Part shown: in pieces, positions 1 through 9,414 of the stretch
Position numbering within the stretch: position 1 is the first letter of the stretch
How the letters are laid out: each line of letters starts with the position of its first letter
DNA from: Streptomyces sp. SID3343
GTDB lineage: Bacteria; Actinomycetota; Actinomycetes; Streptomycetales; Streptomycetaceae
Assembly: GCF_009865215.1 (NCBI RefSeq)
Contig: NZ_WWJX01000691.1
Location: forward strand, 1 to 38,071
DNA length: 38,071 bases
Direction: 5' to 3'
Notes under the pieces: generated by a model
Seen by the model: the letters and a program-made list of their open reading frames with translations, nothing else
Told to the model about the DNA's origin: nothing
Databases searched by the model: none
Program-made: the position numbers and the translations under genes

Positions 1-196
1 CGGGGCCGGACCACGCCACCCCGGCGCCGTAATCCCGCAGCCCAAAACGCAAACGCAACGGGCGGTGCGGGTGGGAACACCTCCCAACCCAACCAAACCG
101 CAACCGCAGCACACGCGCCCCGACCCAGCACCGGCAACGGCACCGGCCGCCCAAAAAGCCACCACGCGCGCAATCGCCAAAAACGCGGCCACGAGC

Positions 197-1756
197 TCAG
201 CCCGCGCGGCCCTCGCCGGCCGTGGTGTCCACTGCCACGTCCCCAGGATCCAGCGGCGGCCCCGCGACGTCACAACCCGTTCGACCACACGGAACGGCCG
301 GGGCCGTGCCCTCCTCGGCGGCGAACGCGGTCGACGGGATCGTGAACCAGGCCACCGCCGTACCCACCAGCATCAGCCCCGCGCAGATCCACAGCGCCCG
401 GTGGAACCCCGTATCCACCGCCCCCGGATCGCGGTAGCCGTCCCCGGACAATCCCACCAGCGCCGGCAACCCGGCCACCGTCAGGAGCCCCGCCGCCCGC
501 GCGGCCGCGTTGTTGACGCCGCTGGCGATGCCGGCCCGGGTGACATCGACCGACGCCAACACCGTCGCCGTCAGCGGCGCGACCAACGATGCGAGGCCGA
601 GGCCGAACACCAGCACCCCGGGCAACACGTGCGTCACATAGGCCGACCCCGGCCCGACCCGCAGCAGCAACAGCAGGCCGCTCGCGCACACCACCGGCCC
701 GATCGACAGCTGCCAGCGAGGGCCGATCCGGCGGGCGAGATCCCCCGAGCGGGCCGAAAGCAGCAGCATCACGATCGTCACCGGCACCAGCGAAAGCCCC
801 GCTTTTTGCGCCGAGTAGCCCGCCACGGTCTGCAGTTCGAGCACGAACAGCAGCATGAACGCGCCCAGCGCGCCGTACACGAACAGCGTCACCACGTTGA
901 CGGAGGAGAAAAGCCGGACCCGGAAGATGTCGAGGGGCAGCATCGGCTCCCGCGTACGCCGCTCGATCGCGACGAATCCGATACCGGCCGCCACCCCGAC
1001 CGCGCCCGCGATACCCGCGGCGACCGGGTTGGCCTCCACCTCGACCAGTGCCCATGTGATGCCCGCCAGCGCCAGCGCCGCCAGCGCCGCGCCGCTCACG
1101 TCGAAGCGGCCGCGCGGCTGGGGGTCGAACGTCTCCGGCACGGTGCGCAGCGCGACCACGACCGTCACCACCGCGAGCGGCAGGTTGATCAGGAACACCC
1201 ACCGCCAACTGACCGCGTCCACGAGCCAGCCCCCGAGGAAGGGGCCGAGCGCGCTCGCGACGCCGCCGAGGCCCGACCACGCCCCCACCGCCCGCGCTCG
1301 GTCGTCGGGATGGAACGACGCCTGGATGATCGCCAGCGACCCGGGTGTGAGCAACGCACCGCCGACCCCCTGGAGCGCCCGCGCGGCGATCAACACCTCG
1401 ACGTTGGGAGCCACCCCGCACAGCAACGACGCCAGCGCGAACCACACGACACCGATCACGAACACGCGCCGTCGGCCGTAGCGGTCCCCGAGCGCACCCC
1501 CGAGCAGGATCAGCCCGGCAAGGGTGAGCGTGTACGCGTTGACCGTCCACTGCAGCGAGGCGAGCGACGTGTCGAAGCTCTTCCCGATGGTCGGCAGCGC
1601 GACGTTGACGACGGTCGAATCGAGCATGGCCATACCGGATCCGAGGACCGTGGCCACCAGAATCCACCGCCCGGCCCCGGTCCCGGCGCGGATACCCCCG
1701 GCGGAACCGGAGGGGCCGGCAGGACCGCCGGGACCGGCGGAAGAAGAGACGGGCAT
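197..1756 (-). CDS. MFS drug-export transporter, DHA2 (14-TM) family
   Basis: A 519-residue inner-membrane protein of the major facilitator superfamily, DHA2 (EmrB/QacA) branch, which exports drugs or other small molecules using the proton gradient. The first helix carries the family signature LDSTVVNVALPTIG (about residues 45-58). The loop between helices 2 and 3 has motif A, GGALGDRYGRRRVF. The many hydrophobic blocks fit 14 membrane segments. The N-terminal 25 residues are Gly/Pro/Ser-rich and the C-terminal tail of about 50 residues is hydrophilic. The ATG at 1756 is the only reasonable start before the first helix, but it has no convincing Shine-Dalgarno sequence. No regulator gene is adjacent, so the substrate cannot be inferred. 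The family is certain; the substrate is unknown. Confidence 0.93.
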   Translation of the reverse strand: MPVSSSAGPGGPAGPSGSAGGIRAGTGAGRWILVATVLGSGMAMLDSTVVNVALPTIGKSFDTSLASLQWTVNAYTLTLAGLILLGGALGDRYGRRRVFVIGVVWFALASLLCGVAPNVEVLIAARALQGVGGALLTPGSLAIIQASFHPDDRARAVGAWSGLGGVASALGPFLGGWLVDAVSWRWVFLINLPLAVVTVVVALRTVPETFDPQPRGRFDVSGAALAALALAGITWALVEVEANPVAAGIAGAVGVAAGIGFVAIERRTREPMLPLDIFRVRLFSSVNVVTLFVYGALGAFMLLFVLELQTVAGYSAQKAGLSLVPVTIVMLLLSARSGDLARRIGPRWQLSIGPVVCASGLLLLLRVGPGSAYVTHVLPGVLVFGLGLASLVAPLTATVLASVDVTRAGIASGVNNAAARAAGLLTVAGLPALVGLSGDGYRDPGAVDTGFHRALWICAGLMLVGTAVAWFTIPSTAFAAEEGTAPAVPCGRTGCDVAGPPLDPGDVAVDTTAGEGRAG

Positions 1757-1907
1757 TGCAGCATCATGCCCGCGCAGTCGTCACCACACTCGGAAGCGCC
1801 CGGAAGCCTGTGAAGCACGACAGATCGACCCGTGGCCGACGGCGTCGAGGGCCGCGAGTTCGGGCCGGCCCGTCACCGCCCGCGTGATCGCTCCTGCTGC
1901 GCGACGC

Positions 1908-1943
1908 AACGCGCTGTCCGAGGCCTAACGCGCTGTCCGAGGC
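1908..1943. repeat. 19-bp-period tandem duplication at a stop codon
   Basis: The 17-mer AACGCGCTGTCCGAGGC occurs at 1908-1924 and again at 1927-1943, a tandem repeat with a 19-bp period. The second copy lies inside the last codons of the PAP2 gene and the first lies just past its TAG stop (1925-1927, minus strand). Confidence 0.85.
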
Positions 1944-3037
1944 GCCGGGATCCGCCGCGGCAATCCGGCCCCGGGCCTTTGCCCCGGCCCCGGCAACACC
2001 GCAAGCGCGAAGACCAACAGGAGCAACGCCACCACCGCGTCCAACCAGTAGTGGTTCGCGGTCACGACCACCACCAACAGCGTGATCGCCGGATGCAGCC
2101 AGACCGCCCAACTCGCGATCCGCCGACTCGGTCCCGTCGCCGTGCGCCAGACCACGGCCATGCCCAGGGCGACCACCACCGCCCAGCCCACATGCAGCGA
2201 CGGCATCGCCGCGAACTGGTTGGCGATCTTGGCGCCCGCGCCCGCGTACGGCGAGTCTCCCGAGTCCTTGCCCGTGTCCGTGAAGCCCGGCATCATCCGC
2301 GGCGGTGCGAGTGGTACGAGCATATGGATGATCAGGGCGATACCGGTCATCACGGCAAGGATGTTGCGCACCCAGCGGTAGTGATCGCGATGGCGTATCC
2401 ACAGCCACAGCAGGAACGCGACGGTGGCCGGGAAGTGCACGTACGCGTAGTACTTGTTGCACATCAGCACTGCCGTATGCGACTGCATGAACCATTCCTG
2501 GAAGGCCGCCTCGTCGGGCAGCCTCAGGTCCTTTTGCATGGTCAGCAGTTGCTTGGCGTTCGCGTAGGCCGCCGACGTCTCGCCCGAGACCAGACCGCGC
2601 CCCAGCTTGTACACGCCGAACAGCAACGCCACGAGCAGCAGTTCGCGGCCGGCGTCCTTGAGCGTGCGCTTCCGTTGCAGCTTGGCCGCCTCGGCGTCGG
2701 TCGCGGCACCCGACGTGCCGCCGCCCGAGGCGGACCCGGACGCGGGAGCGGACGCAGAGCCGGACGGGCCGACGGAAGCGGCCGAACCTGAAGAACCGGA
2801 GGAACCGCCGGAGGGCTCGGAGGAACCGGAAGCACCCGAGGAGGAGGTGGGCGTGGAGGAGGCGGAGGAGGGGGCGGAAGAACCGGGAGGTCCCGACCGC
2901 CTCCCGCCGTTTCCGACCCCGGGGGCGGGATCCTCCGTGATCTTGCCCTTCACCACGTCCCCCAAGCTGTCGGTTGTGCCGGCTGTGCCATCGGTCTCTT
3001 CGGTCGCCGCCCGGCTGGTGAACCGGTCCCGGACCAC
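1925..3037 (-). CDS. PAP2-superfamily membrane phosphatase
   Basis: A 370-residue membrane protein whose C-terminal two thirds match the PAP2 (type 2 phosphatidic acid phosphatase) superfamily, which hydrolyses lipid or isoprenoid phosphates at the membrane. The active-site signatures are MPSLHVGWA near residue 280 and TANHYWLDAV near 330, giving the conserved Ser-His and His-x3-Asp elements. About five or six hydrophobic helices surround them. Residues about 45-115 are a Ser/Gly/Pro/Ala-rich, probably disordered segment. The GTG at 3037 is the most upstream start in frame but has a weak ribosome site. Starts further in, such as the GTG pair in the ..GDVVKGK.. segment, cannot be excluded. It is divergent from the response regulator gene. 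The substrate is not predictable. Confidence 0.85.
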   Translation of the reverse strand: MVRDRFTSRAATEETDGTAGTTDSLGDVVKGKITEDPAPGVGNGGRRSGPPGSSAPSSASSTPTSSSGASGSSEPSGGSSGSSGSAASVGPSGSASAPASGSASGGGTSGAATDAEAAKLQRKRTLKDAGRELLLVALLFGVYKLGRGLVSGETSAAYANAKQLLTMQKDLRLPDEAAFQEWFMQSHTAVLMCNKYYAYVHFPATVAFLLWLWIRHRDHYRWVRNILAVMTGIALIIHMLVPLAPPRMMPGFTDTGKDSGDSPYAGAGAKIANQFAAMPSLHVGWAVVVALGMAVVWRTATGPSRRIASWAVWLHPAITLLVVVVTANHYWLDAVVALLLLVFALAVLPGPGQRPGAGLPRRIPAPRTAR

Positions 3038-3315
3038 AGGGAAACCCCGAGCAAACGGCGGTACGGCGGCAACGCTCCAGCCAGGGTAGACGGATCAGGT
3101 TAGACCGCTCCTCCCCCTGAAGTATCAATCGGGCCCCACTCATGCGAGGGAGAGAACGCTCCCGCTCTCCTCGGAACGCGGTACGAGACCGCGCCCCGAT
3201 ACCCCCTCCCACGTGCCCGGGCCAAGGGCCCGCCGCCGCCTTCCGACGAGCCCGCTGCCCCACCCTCGACCCAACGAACCCTCGCCAACCGGCACACGTC
3301 GCCCCCGCCGATACG

Positions 3316-3330
3316 TACGCTGCTCGTATG
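3316..3330 (+). promoter_or_regulatory. Leaderless-type promoter: TACGCT, 6 nt, ATG
   Basis: TACGCT (3316-3321) fits the actinobacterial -10 pattern TANNNT and ends 6 nt before the ATG at 3328. There is no Shine-Dalgarno sequence between or upstream. This supports a leaderless transcript for the response regulator and fixes its start. Confidence 0.55.
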
Positions 3331-4038
3331 ACCGACCCGACGGGGGAAAAAAGGCTCGTGCTCGTGGTCGAGGACGAGCCCATGATCGCCGACGCGGTGG
3401 CCGCGCGGTTGCGGGCCGAGGGTTTCGGGGCGATCACCGCGCCCGACGGGCCCTCGGCGCTGGCCTCGGCCGCGATCACCCGGCCCGACATCGTCGTGCT
3501 CGACGTGATGTTGCCCGGCCTCGACGGCCTGGAGGTGTGCCGCAGGCTCCAGGCACTGCATCCGGGCCTGCCGGTGATCATGCTCACCGCCCGCGACGAC
3601 GAGACCGACCTCCTGGTCGGCCTGGCCGTCGGCGCCGACGACTACATGACCAAACCGTTCTCGATGCGCGAGCTGGTCGCGCGCGTGCACGTGCTGCTTC
3701 GTCGAATGGAGCGGGCCGAGGCCGCCGCGCGTGCCGGGGCGCCCGAGGCCGCGCTGCACCTGGGGTCGTTGCGGATAGACCGCACCCAGCGGCGTGTTCA
3801 GCTCGGGGCGGCCGAAGTACACCTGACGCCGACCGAGTTCGACCTGCTCGTGTGTCTCGCGTCGCGACCGCGCGCCGTGCTCTCGCGCGAGCAGTTGCTC
3901 GCCGAGGTGTGGGACTGGGTCGACGCGTCCGGAACTCGCACCGTGGACAGCCACGTCAAGGCGCTGCGCCGCAAGCTCGGCGCCGAGTGGATCCGTACCG
4001 TGCACGGCGTGGGCTACGCGCTGGAGGCACCGTCCTGA
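3328..4038 (+). CDS. OmpR/PhoB-family two-component response regulator
   Basis: A 236-residue cytoplasmic response regulator. The receiver domain (residues 8-120) has the acidic pair E15/D16, phospho-acceptor D59 in VVLDVMLPG, T87 and K109 in DDYMTKPF. The C-terminal winged-helix domain (about 142-233) has the PhoB-type segments LTPTEFDLLVCL and TVDSHVKALRRKL. An upstream ATG at 3142 would add 62 Pro/Arg-rich residues with no homology. The start at 3328 sits next to the receiver domain and has its own -10 box. The histidine kinase overlaps its stop codon, so the two are a translationally coupled pair. The signal and target genes are unknown; binding sites near its own promoter were not recognisable. 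Confidence 0.95.
   Translation: MTDPTGEKRLVLVVEDEPMIADAVAARLRAEGFGAITAPDGPSALASAAITRPDIVVLDVMLPGLDGLEVCRRLQALHPGLPVIMLTARDDETDLLVGLAVGADDYMTKPFSMRELVARVHVLLRRMERAEAAARAGAPEAALHLGSLRIDRTQRRVQLGAAEVHLTPTEFDLLVCLASRPRAVLSREQLLAEVWDWVDASGTRTVDSHVKALRRKLGAEWIRTVHGVGYALEAPS
4023..4037 (+). promoter_or_regulatory. GGAGG ribosome site 7 nt before a CTG start
   Basis: GGAGG at 4023-4027 is followed by a 7-nt spacer and CTG at 4035-4037, which overlaps the response regulator stop TGA (4036-4038) as CTGA. No ATG, GTG or TTG lies in frame between here and the first transmembrane helix of the kinase. This decides the kinase start. Confidence 0.6.
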
Positions 4039-5111
4039 ACCTTGCCCGCCCCCGGCCGAGGAAGGCCGGCGGCTCTCCTCGGACGAGCTTTCGTCGGGGC
4101 AACCTGCGCCCGCTCGATCGCCTGCGTTCGATCAAGGCCAAGCTCGGCGTGCTCGTGATCGCGTCCGTGTTCGTGTCGACGCTGCTGATCATCCTGGGGC
4201 TGCGGGCCGAGGTCAGGTTCCGCTACATGCTCGTGTTCACCTCCCTCGCGTGCCTGGCCGTGACCCTGGTGCTCGCGCACGGGATGACCTCGCCGCTGCG
4301 CGAGATGACCGCCGCCGCGCGGGCGATGGCGCGCGGCGACTACTCGCGCCGGGTCCGGGCCACCTCCCGCGACGAGGTGGGCCAACTCGCGACCGCGTTC
4401 AACCGGATGGCCGCCGACCTGGAAGCGGTCGACCGACATCGCCGCGAACTGGTCGCCAACGTCTCGCACGAGCTGCGCACGCCCATCTCCGCGCTGCACG
4501 CGGTGCTGGAGAACATGGTCGACGGCGTACAAAAGCCCGATCCCGACACGCTGGGCCTGGCCCTCACCCAGACCGCGCGACTCGGCCGGCTCGTGTCACA
4601 ACTTCTCGACCTTTCCCGGCTCGATTCGGGGGCCGTTCCCCTTCACGCCCGGGAGTTCGCCGTACAGCCGTTCCTGTCGGCGCTCGCGACCGAGACCGGC
4701 GCTGCGGCGCTGGGAAGCGACGTACGGTTTCGAGTGGACGTGAGCCCGCCGGAGCTGACCGCGCTCGCCGATCCCGAGCGGCTGCATCAGGTTGTGACAA
4801 ATCTGGTGGCCAACGCGTGCAGGCACAGCCCTTCCGGTGGCACGGTGAGTCTGTACGCACGACGCGACGAGGGCCCTGGCAGCCTTCGCCTCGAAGTGCA
4901 GGACGAGGGGCCGGGCATTCCGCACGGTGAGCGTGGTCGGGTGTTCGAGCGGTTCACCCGCGGCGGCGAGAGTTCCAGCGCCGACGGTGGTACCGGTCTC
5001 GGGCTCGCCATCGCCCGCTGGGCCGTTGATCTGCATGGAGGTGATATCTCGGTAGCCGAGTCGAGCCATGGATGCCGCATCCGAGTGCTGCTGCCTGGTG
5101 ACTCTGCGTGA
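4035..5111 (+). CDS. HAMP-containing sensor histidine kinase, probable CTG start
   Basis: About 358 residues. It has two close transmembrane helices (about 37-57 and 64-84) joined by only a few residues, a HAMP linker (about 85-135) and a HisKA domain with the phospho-acceptor H145 in VSHELRTP. An HATPase_c domain follows, with N box (NLVANACRHS), G1 (DEGPGI) and G2 (GTGLGLAI). It phosphorylates the upstream response regulator. With almost no extracellular loop it probably senses within the membrane or through partners. The start is assigned to CTG 4035 because of the perfect ribosome site and CTGA overlap. The alternative is GTG 3987, which would overlap the regulator gene by 52 nt and add 16 residues. 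The function as a kinase is secure; the start is moderately supported. Confidence 0.88.
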   Translation: MNLARPRPRKAGGSPRTSFRRGNLRPLDRLRSIKAKLGVLVIASVFVSTLLIILGLRAEVRFRYMLVFTSLACLAVTLVLAHGMTSPLREMTAAARAMARGDYSRRVRATSRDEVGQLATAFNRMAADLEAVDRHRRELVANVSHELRTPISALHAVLENMVDGVQKPDPDTLGLALTQTARLGRLVSQLLDLSRLDSGAVPLHAREFAVQPFLSALATETGAAALGSDVRFRVDVSPPELTALADPERLHQVVTNLVANACRHSPSGGTVSLYARRDEGPGSLRLEVQDEGPGIPHGERGRVFERFTRGGESSSADGGTGLGLAIARWAVDLHGGDISVAESSHGCRIRVLLPGDSA

Positions 5112-5125
5112 TTTCGTTACTTTCC

Positions 5126-5169
5126 ACTACTACGCGACTACTACATAACTACTGCTCACATACTGCTCA
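5126..5169. repeat. Short ACTACT / TACTGCTCA repeats behind the kinase gene
   Basis: ACTACTAC occurs at 5126-5133 and 5137-5144, ACTACTGCTCA at 5148-5158, and TACTGCTCA again at 5161-5169. The stretch is clearly poorer in GC than its surroundings. It lies in the 255-bp gap before kgd and has no recognised function. Confidence 0.6.
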
Positions 5170-5366
5170 ACGACTGCACGGGACGATCCCGACATGACGT
5201 TCCGTGACCAACAATACGGCGGGAAGCAACAAACGCGACCAAACGGTCAAGCGTTTGTGATCTACGCGACGCGGAGGCCGAGGGGCCTGCGCGACACCGG
5301 TGAAAGGGCGTAGCCTTGTTTCCCGCTGTCCACCACCCCAGGAAGCGGAAGAGGGCGGTTGCCGCC

Positions 5367-8300
5367 GTGTCGTCACAGTCCCCTAGCAACCCGATGGCCA
5401 GCTTCGGCCCCAACGAGTGGCTCGTCGACGAGATTTACCAGCAATATTTGCAGGATCCCAACTCGGTGGATCGTGCTTGGTGGGACTTCTTCGCCGATTA
5501 CAAGCCCAGCGAATCGTCGACTCCGTCGACGCCCGCAGGTCAAGCCACCGTGGCAAGCCCGAGCGGCCCCACACCAGCAACACCAGGCAGTACCTCGACG
5601 GACTCCTCGTCGAACAGCAACTCTGGAAGCATCCCCGCGTCGAGCCCGGCGCAACCCCCGGCAAGCGTGACGGCGGCAGTGTCGTCGACCGCGACGGGGA
5701 CGACGACTCCGGCCCCGGCTCCGAGCCACCCGATAATGACGACCGGAGTACAGGACGCGGCGCCCGCGCCGACGCCCACCCCGGCCGGCACTCGGACTCC
5801 CGCCCCGGCGGCCAAGGTCGCCGCACCTTCGACACCCGCGCAGGCACCCGCCGTCAAGGCACCCGCCGCGACGGCGAAGCAGCCCGCCGCATCCCCCGAG
5901 GCCGTCCAGCTCAAGGGCCCGGCGGCACGTGTCGCGATCAACATGGATTCGTCGCTCACGATTCCCACCGCGACCAGCGTGCGGGCCGTTCCGGCCAAGC
6001 TGCTGATCGACAACCGGATCGTGATCAACAACCATCTCAAGCGCGCTCGCGGTGGCAAGGTCTCGTTCACCCATCTCATCGGCTACGCACTGGTCCAGGC
6101 GGCCAAGGCGATGCCGTCGATGAACCACGCGTTCGAAGAGCGCGAGGGCAAGCCCTTCCTGGTCAAGCCGGCGAACGTCAACCTCGGTCTGGCGATCGAC
6201 CTGACCAAGGCCAACGGTGACCGCCAGCTCGTGGTGGCGGCCATCAAGAAGGCCGACGAGATGGACTTCTTCGCCTTCTGGCAGGCGTACGAGGACATCG
6301 TCCGACGGGCTCGCGCGAACAAGCTCACGGTGGACGACTTCGCCGGAGTGACGATCTCGCTGACCAACCCGGGCGGCATCGGCACCGTGCACTCGGTGCC
6401 GCGGCTGATGCCCGGGCAGGGCACGATCGTCGGCGTCGGGGCAATGGACTACCCGGCGGAGTTCGCGGGGGCGTCCGCGGACACCCTGGCCCGTCTCGCG
6501 GTCAGCAAGACACTCACGCTGACCAGCACGTACGACCACCGCATCATCCAGGGCGCCCAGTCGGGCGAGTTCCTGCGTCGGATGAACCAGCTGCTGCTCG
6601 GCGAGGACTGCTTCTTCGAGGAGATCTTCCGTTCGCTGCGCATCCCGTACGAGCCCGTGCGCTGGGTGCAGGACATTTCCGCGACACACGAGGACGACGT
6701 CAACAAGACGGCACGTGTGCAGGAGCTCATCCACTCCTACCGGGTCCGCGGTCACCTGATGGCCGACACCGACCCGTTGGAGTACAAGCAGCGCCGGCAC
6801 CCGGACCTCGACGTGGTCGAACACGGGCTGACGCTGTGGGACCTGGAGCGCGAGTTCGCGGTCGGCGGTTTCGCCGGCAAGGCGCTCATGACGCTGCGCG
6901 ACGTGCTGGGCGTCCTGCGCGAGACGTACTGCCGCACGGTCGGCATCGAGTACATGCACATCCAGGACCCGGACCAACGCCGCTGGATCCAGCAGCGGGT
7001 CGAGGTCGCGCACGCCAAGCCGGACCGCGAGGACCAGCTGCGCATCCTGCGCCGGCTCAACGCGGCCGAGGCGTTCGAGACCTTCCTGGCCACCAAGTAC
7101 GTCGGCCAGAAGCGCTTCTCGCTCGAAGGCGGCGAGACCACCATCCCGCTGCTCGACGCGATCATCTCGGCCGCCGCCGAGGACGGTCTCGACGAGGTCG
7201 CGATCGGCATGGCCCACCGCGGCCGGCTGAACGTGCTGACCAACATCGTCGGCAAGTCCTACGCGCAGGTCTTCCGCGAGTTCGAGGGCAACATCGACCC
7301 CAAGTCGATGCACGGCTCGGGCGACGTGAAGTACCACCTCGGCGCCGAGGGCACGTTCTCCTCCGAGGACGGCGCGCAGGTCAAGGTGTCGCTCGTGGCG
7401 AACCCGTCGCACCTGGAGGCCGTCGACCCGGTCCTGGAGGGCGTCGTGCGCGCCAAGCAGGACATCATCGACATGGAGGGCGCCGACTTCCCGGTCCTGC
7501 CGCTCCTGCTGCACGGCGACGCCGCGTTCGCGGGTCAGGGCGTGGTCGCCGAGACGCTCAACATGTCGCAGCTGCGCGGCTACCGCACCGGCGGCACGAT
7601 CCACGTGGTGATCAACAACCAGGTGGGCTTCACCGCCTCCCCGGCCGCGTCCCGCTCGTCGATCTACGCGACCGACGTCGCGCGGATGATCGAGGCGCCG
7701 ATCTTCCACGTGAACGGCGACGACCCCGAGCAGTGCGTGCGCATCGCGCAACTCGCGTTCGAATACCGGCAGACGTTCCACAAGGACGTCGTGATCGACC
7801 TCATCTGCTACCGGCGCCGGGGTCACAACGAGGCCGACAACCCGTCGTTCACGCAGCCGCTGATGTACGACCTGATCGACAAGAAGCGTTCGGTGCGCAA
7901 GCTGTACACCGAGGCGCTCATCGGTCGCGGCGACATCACCGTCGAAGAGGCCGAGCAGGCGCTGAAGGACTACCAGGACCAGCTGGAGAAGGTCTTCTCC
8001 GAGGTCCGGCAGGCCACCGGCCCCAAGGACGCGGCCCAGGCCTCGCCGGCGTCGCCGGCCGCGGACGTCCCGTTCCCGCGGATCGATCCGACCGGCATCT
8101 CGCAGGAGTCGGTCAAGCGGATCGTCGACTCGCAGATCTCGCAGCCCGAGGACTTCACCGTGCACCCGCGACTGCTTCCGCAGTTGCAGCGTCGCGCGGC
8201 GATGGTCGAGGACGGCACGATCGACTGGGCCATGGGCGAGACGCTCGCGTTCGGTTCGCTCCTGATGGAGGGTCGCCCCGTGCGACTCGCCGGCCAGGAC

Positions 8301-9251
8301 AGCCGCCGCGGCACCTTCGGCACCCGGCACGCGGTCCTGATGGACCGCAACACCGGCGCCGAGTGGACCCCGCTGGCGAACCTGACTCCCGAACAGGCGA
8401 AGTTCACCGTGTACGACTCGCTGCTCAGCGAGTTCGCCGCGATGGGCTTCGAGTACGGCTACTCCCTGGCCCGGCCGCAGTCGCTGGTGCTGTGGGAGGC
8501 GCAGTTCGGCGACTTCGCCAACGGCGCGCAGTCGATCATGGACGAGTTCATCTCCTCCGCCGAGCAGAAGTGGCACCAGCACTCCGGTGTGGTGCTGCTG
8601 CTTCCGCACGGCTACGAGGGCCAGGGTCCGGACCACTCGTCGGCCCGGATCGAGCGCTACCTCCAGATGTGCGCGCAGAACAACATGACGGTGGCCGCGC
8701 CGACCCTGCCGAGCAACTACTTCCACCTGTTGCGTTGGCAGGCGCTCAACCCGCACCACAAGCCGCTCGTGGTGTTCACCCCGAAGTCGATGCTGCGGCT
8801 CAAGGCCGCCGCGTCGAAGATCGAGGAGTTCACCACCGGGCAGTTCCGGCCGGTCATCGGGGACACCACGGTGGACCCGGGCAAGGTCAAGCGCGTCATC
8901 ATGTCGTCGGGCAAGTTCCACTACGACCTGGCCGCCGGGCGCGCCAAGTCGGGCCGCGACGACATCGCGCTGGTGCGCATCGAGCGGCTCTACCCGCTGC
9001 CGGTGGCCGAGCTCAAGGCCGAGCTGGAGCGCTACGGTCTGGACCGCTACGGCAAGGATCTGGAGCTCGTGTGGGCCCAGGAGGAGCCGACCAACCAGGG
9101 TGCGTGGCCGTTCATCGCGCTGAACCTGGTCGAGTACGGCCTGCCGGCGCCGCGACGGATCGCCCGTCCGTCGTCCTCGTCGCCGGCGGTCGGTTCGCCC
9201 AAGCGGCACGAGGCCGAGCAGCAGGGCCTGGTCGAGGAGGCGATGAGCTGA
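5367..9251 (+). CDS. kgd: Multifunctional 2-oxoglutarate decarboxylase / dehydrogenase E1-E2 fusion
   Basis: A 1294-residue actinobacterial Kgd/OdhA protein, which takes 2-oxoglutarate into the TCA cycle using thiamine diphosphate. Domain order: an OGDH E1 N-terminal segment (about 15-45, [13 protein letters not shown]); a Pro/Ala/Thr-rich linker to about 185; an E2-type acyltransferase domain (about 188-415) with the DHR motif at about 390; the E1 domain with the diphosphate-binding GDAAF..NN motif near 717-745; and the transketolase-like pyrimidine domain from about 945. As usual in this family there is no lipoyl domain, so lipoylated E2 must come from elsewhere. The GTG at 5367 starts the family-typical SSQSPSNP; a TTG at 5316 would add an unmatched Arg/Pro-rich leader. 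A strong hairpin follows the stop. Confidence 0.97.
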   Translation: MSSQSPSNPMASFGPNEWLVDEIYQQYLQDPNSVDRAWWDFFADYKPSESSTPSTPAGQATVASPSGPTPATPGSTSTDSSSNSNSGSIPASSPAQPPASVTAAVSSTATGTTTPAPAPSHPIMTTGVQDAAPAPTPTPAGTRTPAPAAKVAAPSTPAQAPAVKAPAATAKQPAASPEAVQLKGPAARVAINMDSSLTIPTATSVRAVPAKLLIDNRIVINNHLKRARGGKVSFTHLIGYALVQAAKAMPSMNHAFEEREGKPFLVKPANVNLGLAIDLTKANGDRQLVVAAIKKADEMDFFAFWQAYEDIVRRARANKLTVDDFAGVTISLTNPGGIGTVHSVPRLMPGQGTIVGVGAMDYPAEFAGASADTLARLAVSKTLTLTSTYDHRIIQGAQSGEFLRRMNQLLLGEDCFFEEIFRSLRIPYEPVRWVQDISATHEDDVNKTARVQELIHSYRVRGHLMADTDPLEYKQRRHPDLDVVEHGLTLWDLEREFAVGGFAGKALMTLRDVLGVLRETYCRTVGIEYMHIQDPDQRRWIQQRVEVAHAKPDREDQLRILRRLNAAEAFETFLATKYVGQKRFSLEGGETTIPLLDAIISAAAEDGLDEVAIGMAHRGRLNVLTNIVGKSYAQVFREFEGNIDPKSMHGSGDVKYHLGAEGTFSSEDGAQVKVSLVANPSHLEAVDPVLEGVVRAKQDIIDMEGADFPVLPLLLHGDAAFAGQGVVAETLNMSQLRGYRTGGTIHVVINNQVGFTASPAASRSSIYATDVARMIEAPIFHVNGDDPEQCVRIAQLAFEYRQTFHKDVVIDLICYRRRGHNEADNPSFTQPLMYDLIDKKRSVRKLYTEALIGRGDITVEEAEQALKDYQDQLEKVFSEVRQATGPKDAAQASPASPAADVPFPRIDPTGISQESVKRIVDSQISQPEDFTVHPRLLPQLQRRAAMVEDGTIDWAMGETLAFGSLLMEGRPVRLAGQDSRRGTFGTRHAVLMDRNTGAEWTPLANLTPEQAKFTVYDSLLSEFAAMGFEYGYSLARPQSLVLWEAQFGDFANGAQSIMDEFISSAEQKWHQHSGVVLLLPHGYEGQGPDHSSARIERYLQMCAQNNMTVAAPTLPSNYFHLLRWQALNPHHKPLVVFTPKSMLRLKAAASKIEEFTTGQFRPVIGDTTVDPGKVKRVIMSSGKFHYDLAAGRAKSGRDDIALVRIERLYPLPVAELKAELERYGLDRYGKDLELVWAQEEPTNQGAWPFIALNLVEYGLPAPRRIARPSSSSPAVGSPKRHEAEQQGLVEEAMS

Positions 9252-9289
9252 CGTCGAACCGACGCGGCTCCTCGTTGCACCGATTCACC

Positions 9290-9332
9290 GGCTCCGCCCC
9301 GGCGCGCGTACCATGCGCGCCGGGGCGGAGCC
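9290..9332 (+). terminator. Terminator hairpin after kgd
   Basis: An 18-bp perfect stem (9290-9307 with 9315-9332) around a 7-nt loop, 38 nt after the kgd stop. There is no U-tract, as is common for terminators in high-GC actinomycetes. Confidence 0.85.
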
Positions 9333-9414
9333 CGTTGTCCACCGGCCGGCCGCGCCCGCGGTCGGCGGCCGGGCGGTCGTCCGCACACGGCACACGCATA
9401 CGGAGTTGGGGAGC

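Noticed and set aside
65..1813. 582-codon plus-strand frame over the MFS gene
   Set aside because: Arg/His/Gln/Pro-rich translation opposite a clear transporter.
3142..3327. N-terminal extension of the response regulator from ATG 3142
   Set aside because: 62 Pro/Arg-rich residues without homology; the receiver domain begins just after ATG 3328, which has its own -10 box.
5112..5366. Possible tRNA or small RNA gene before kgd
   Set aside because: No cloverleaf, anticodon arm or terminator could be built from the sequence; only short repeats are visible.
5373..9209. 1278-codon open frame antisense to kgd
   Set aside because: High-GC codon bias keeps the opposite strand open. The translation is Arg/Val/Gly/His-rich with no domain, and the sense strand has a full-length Kgd.
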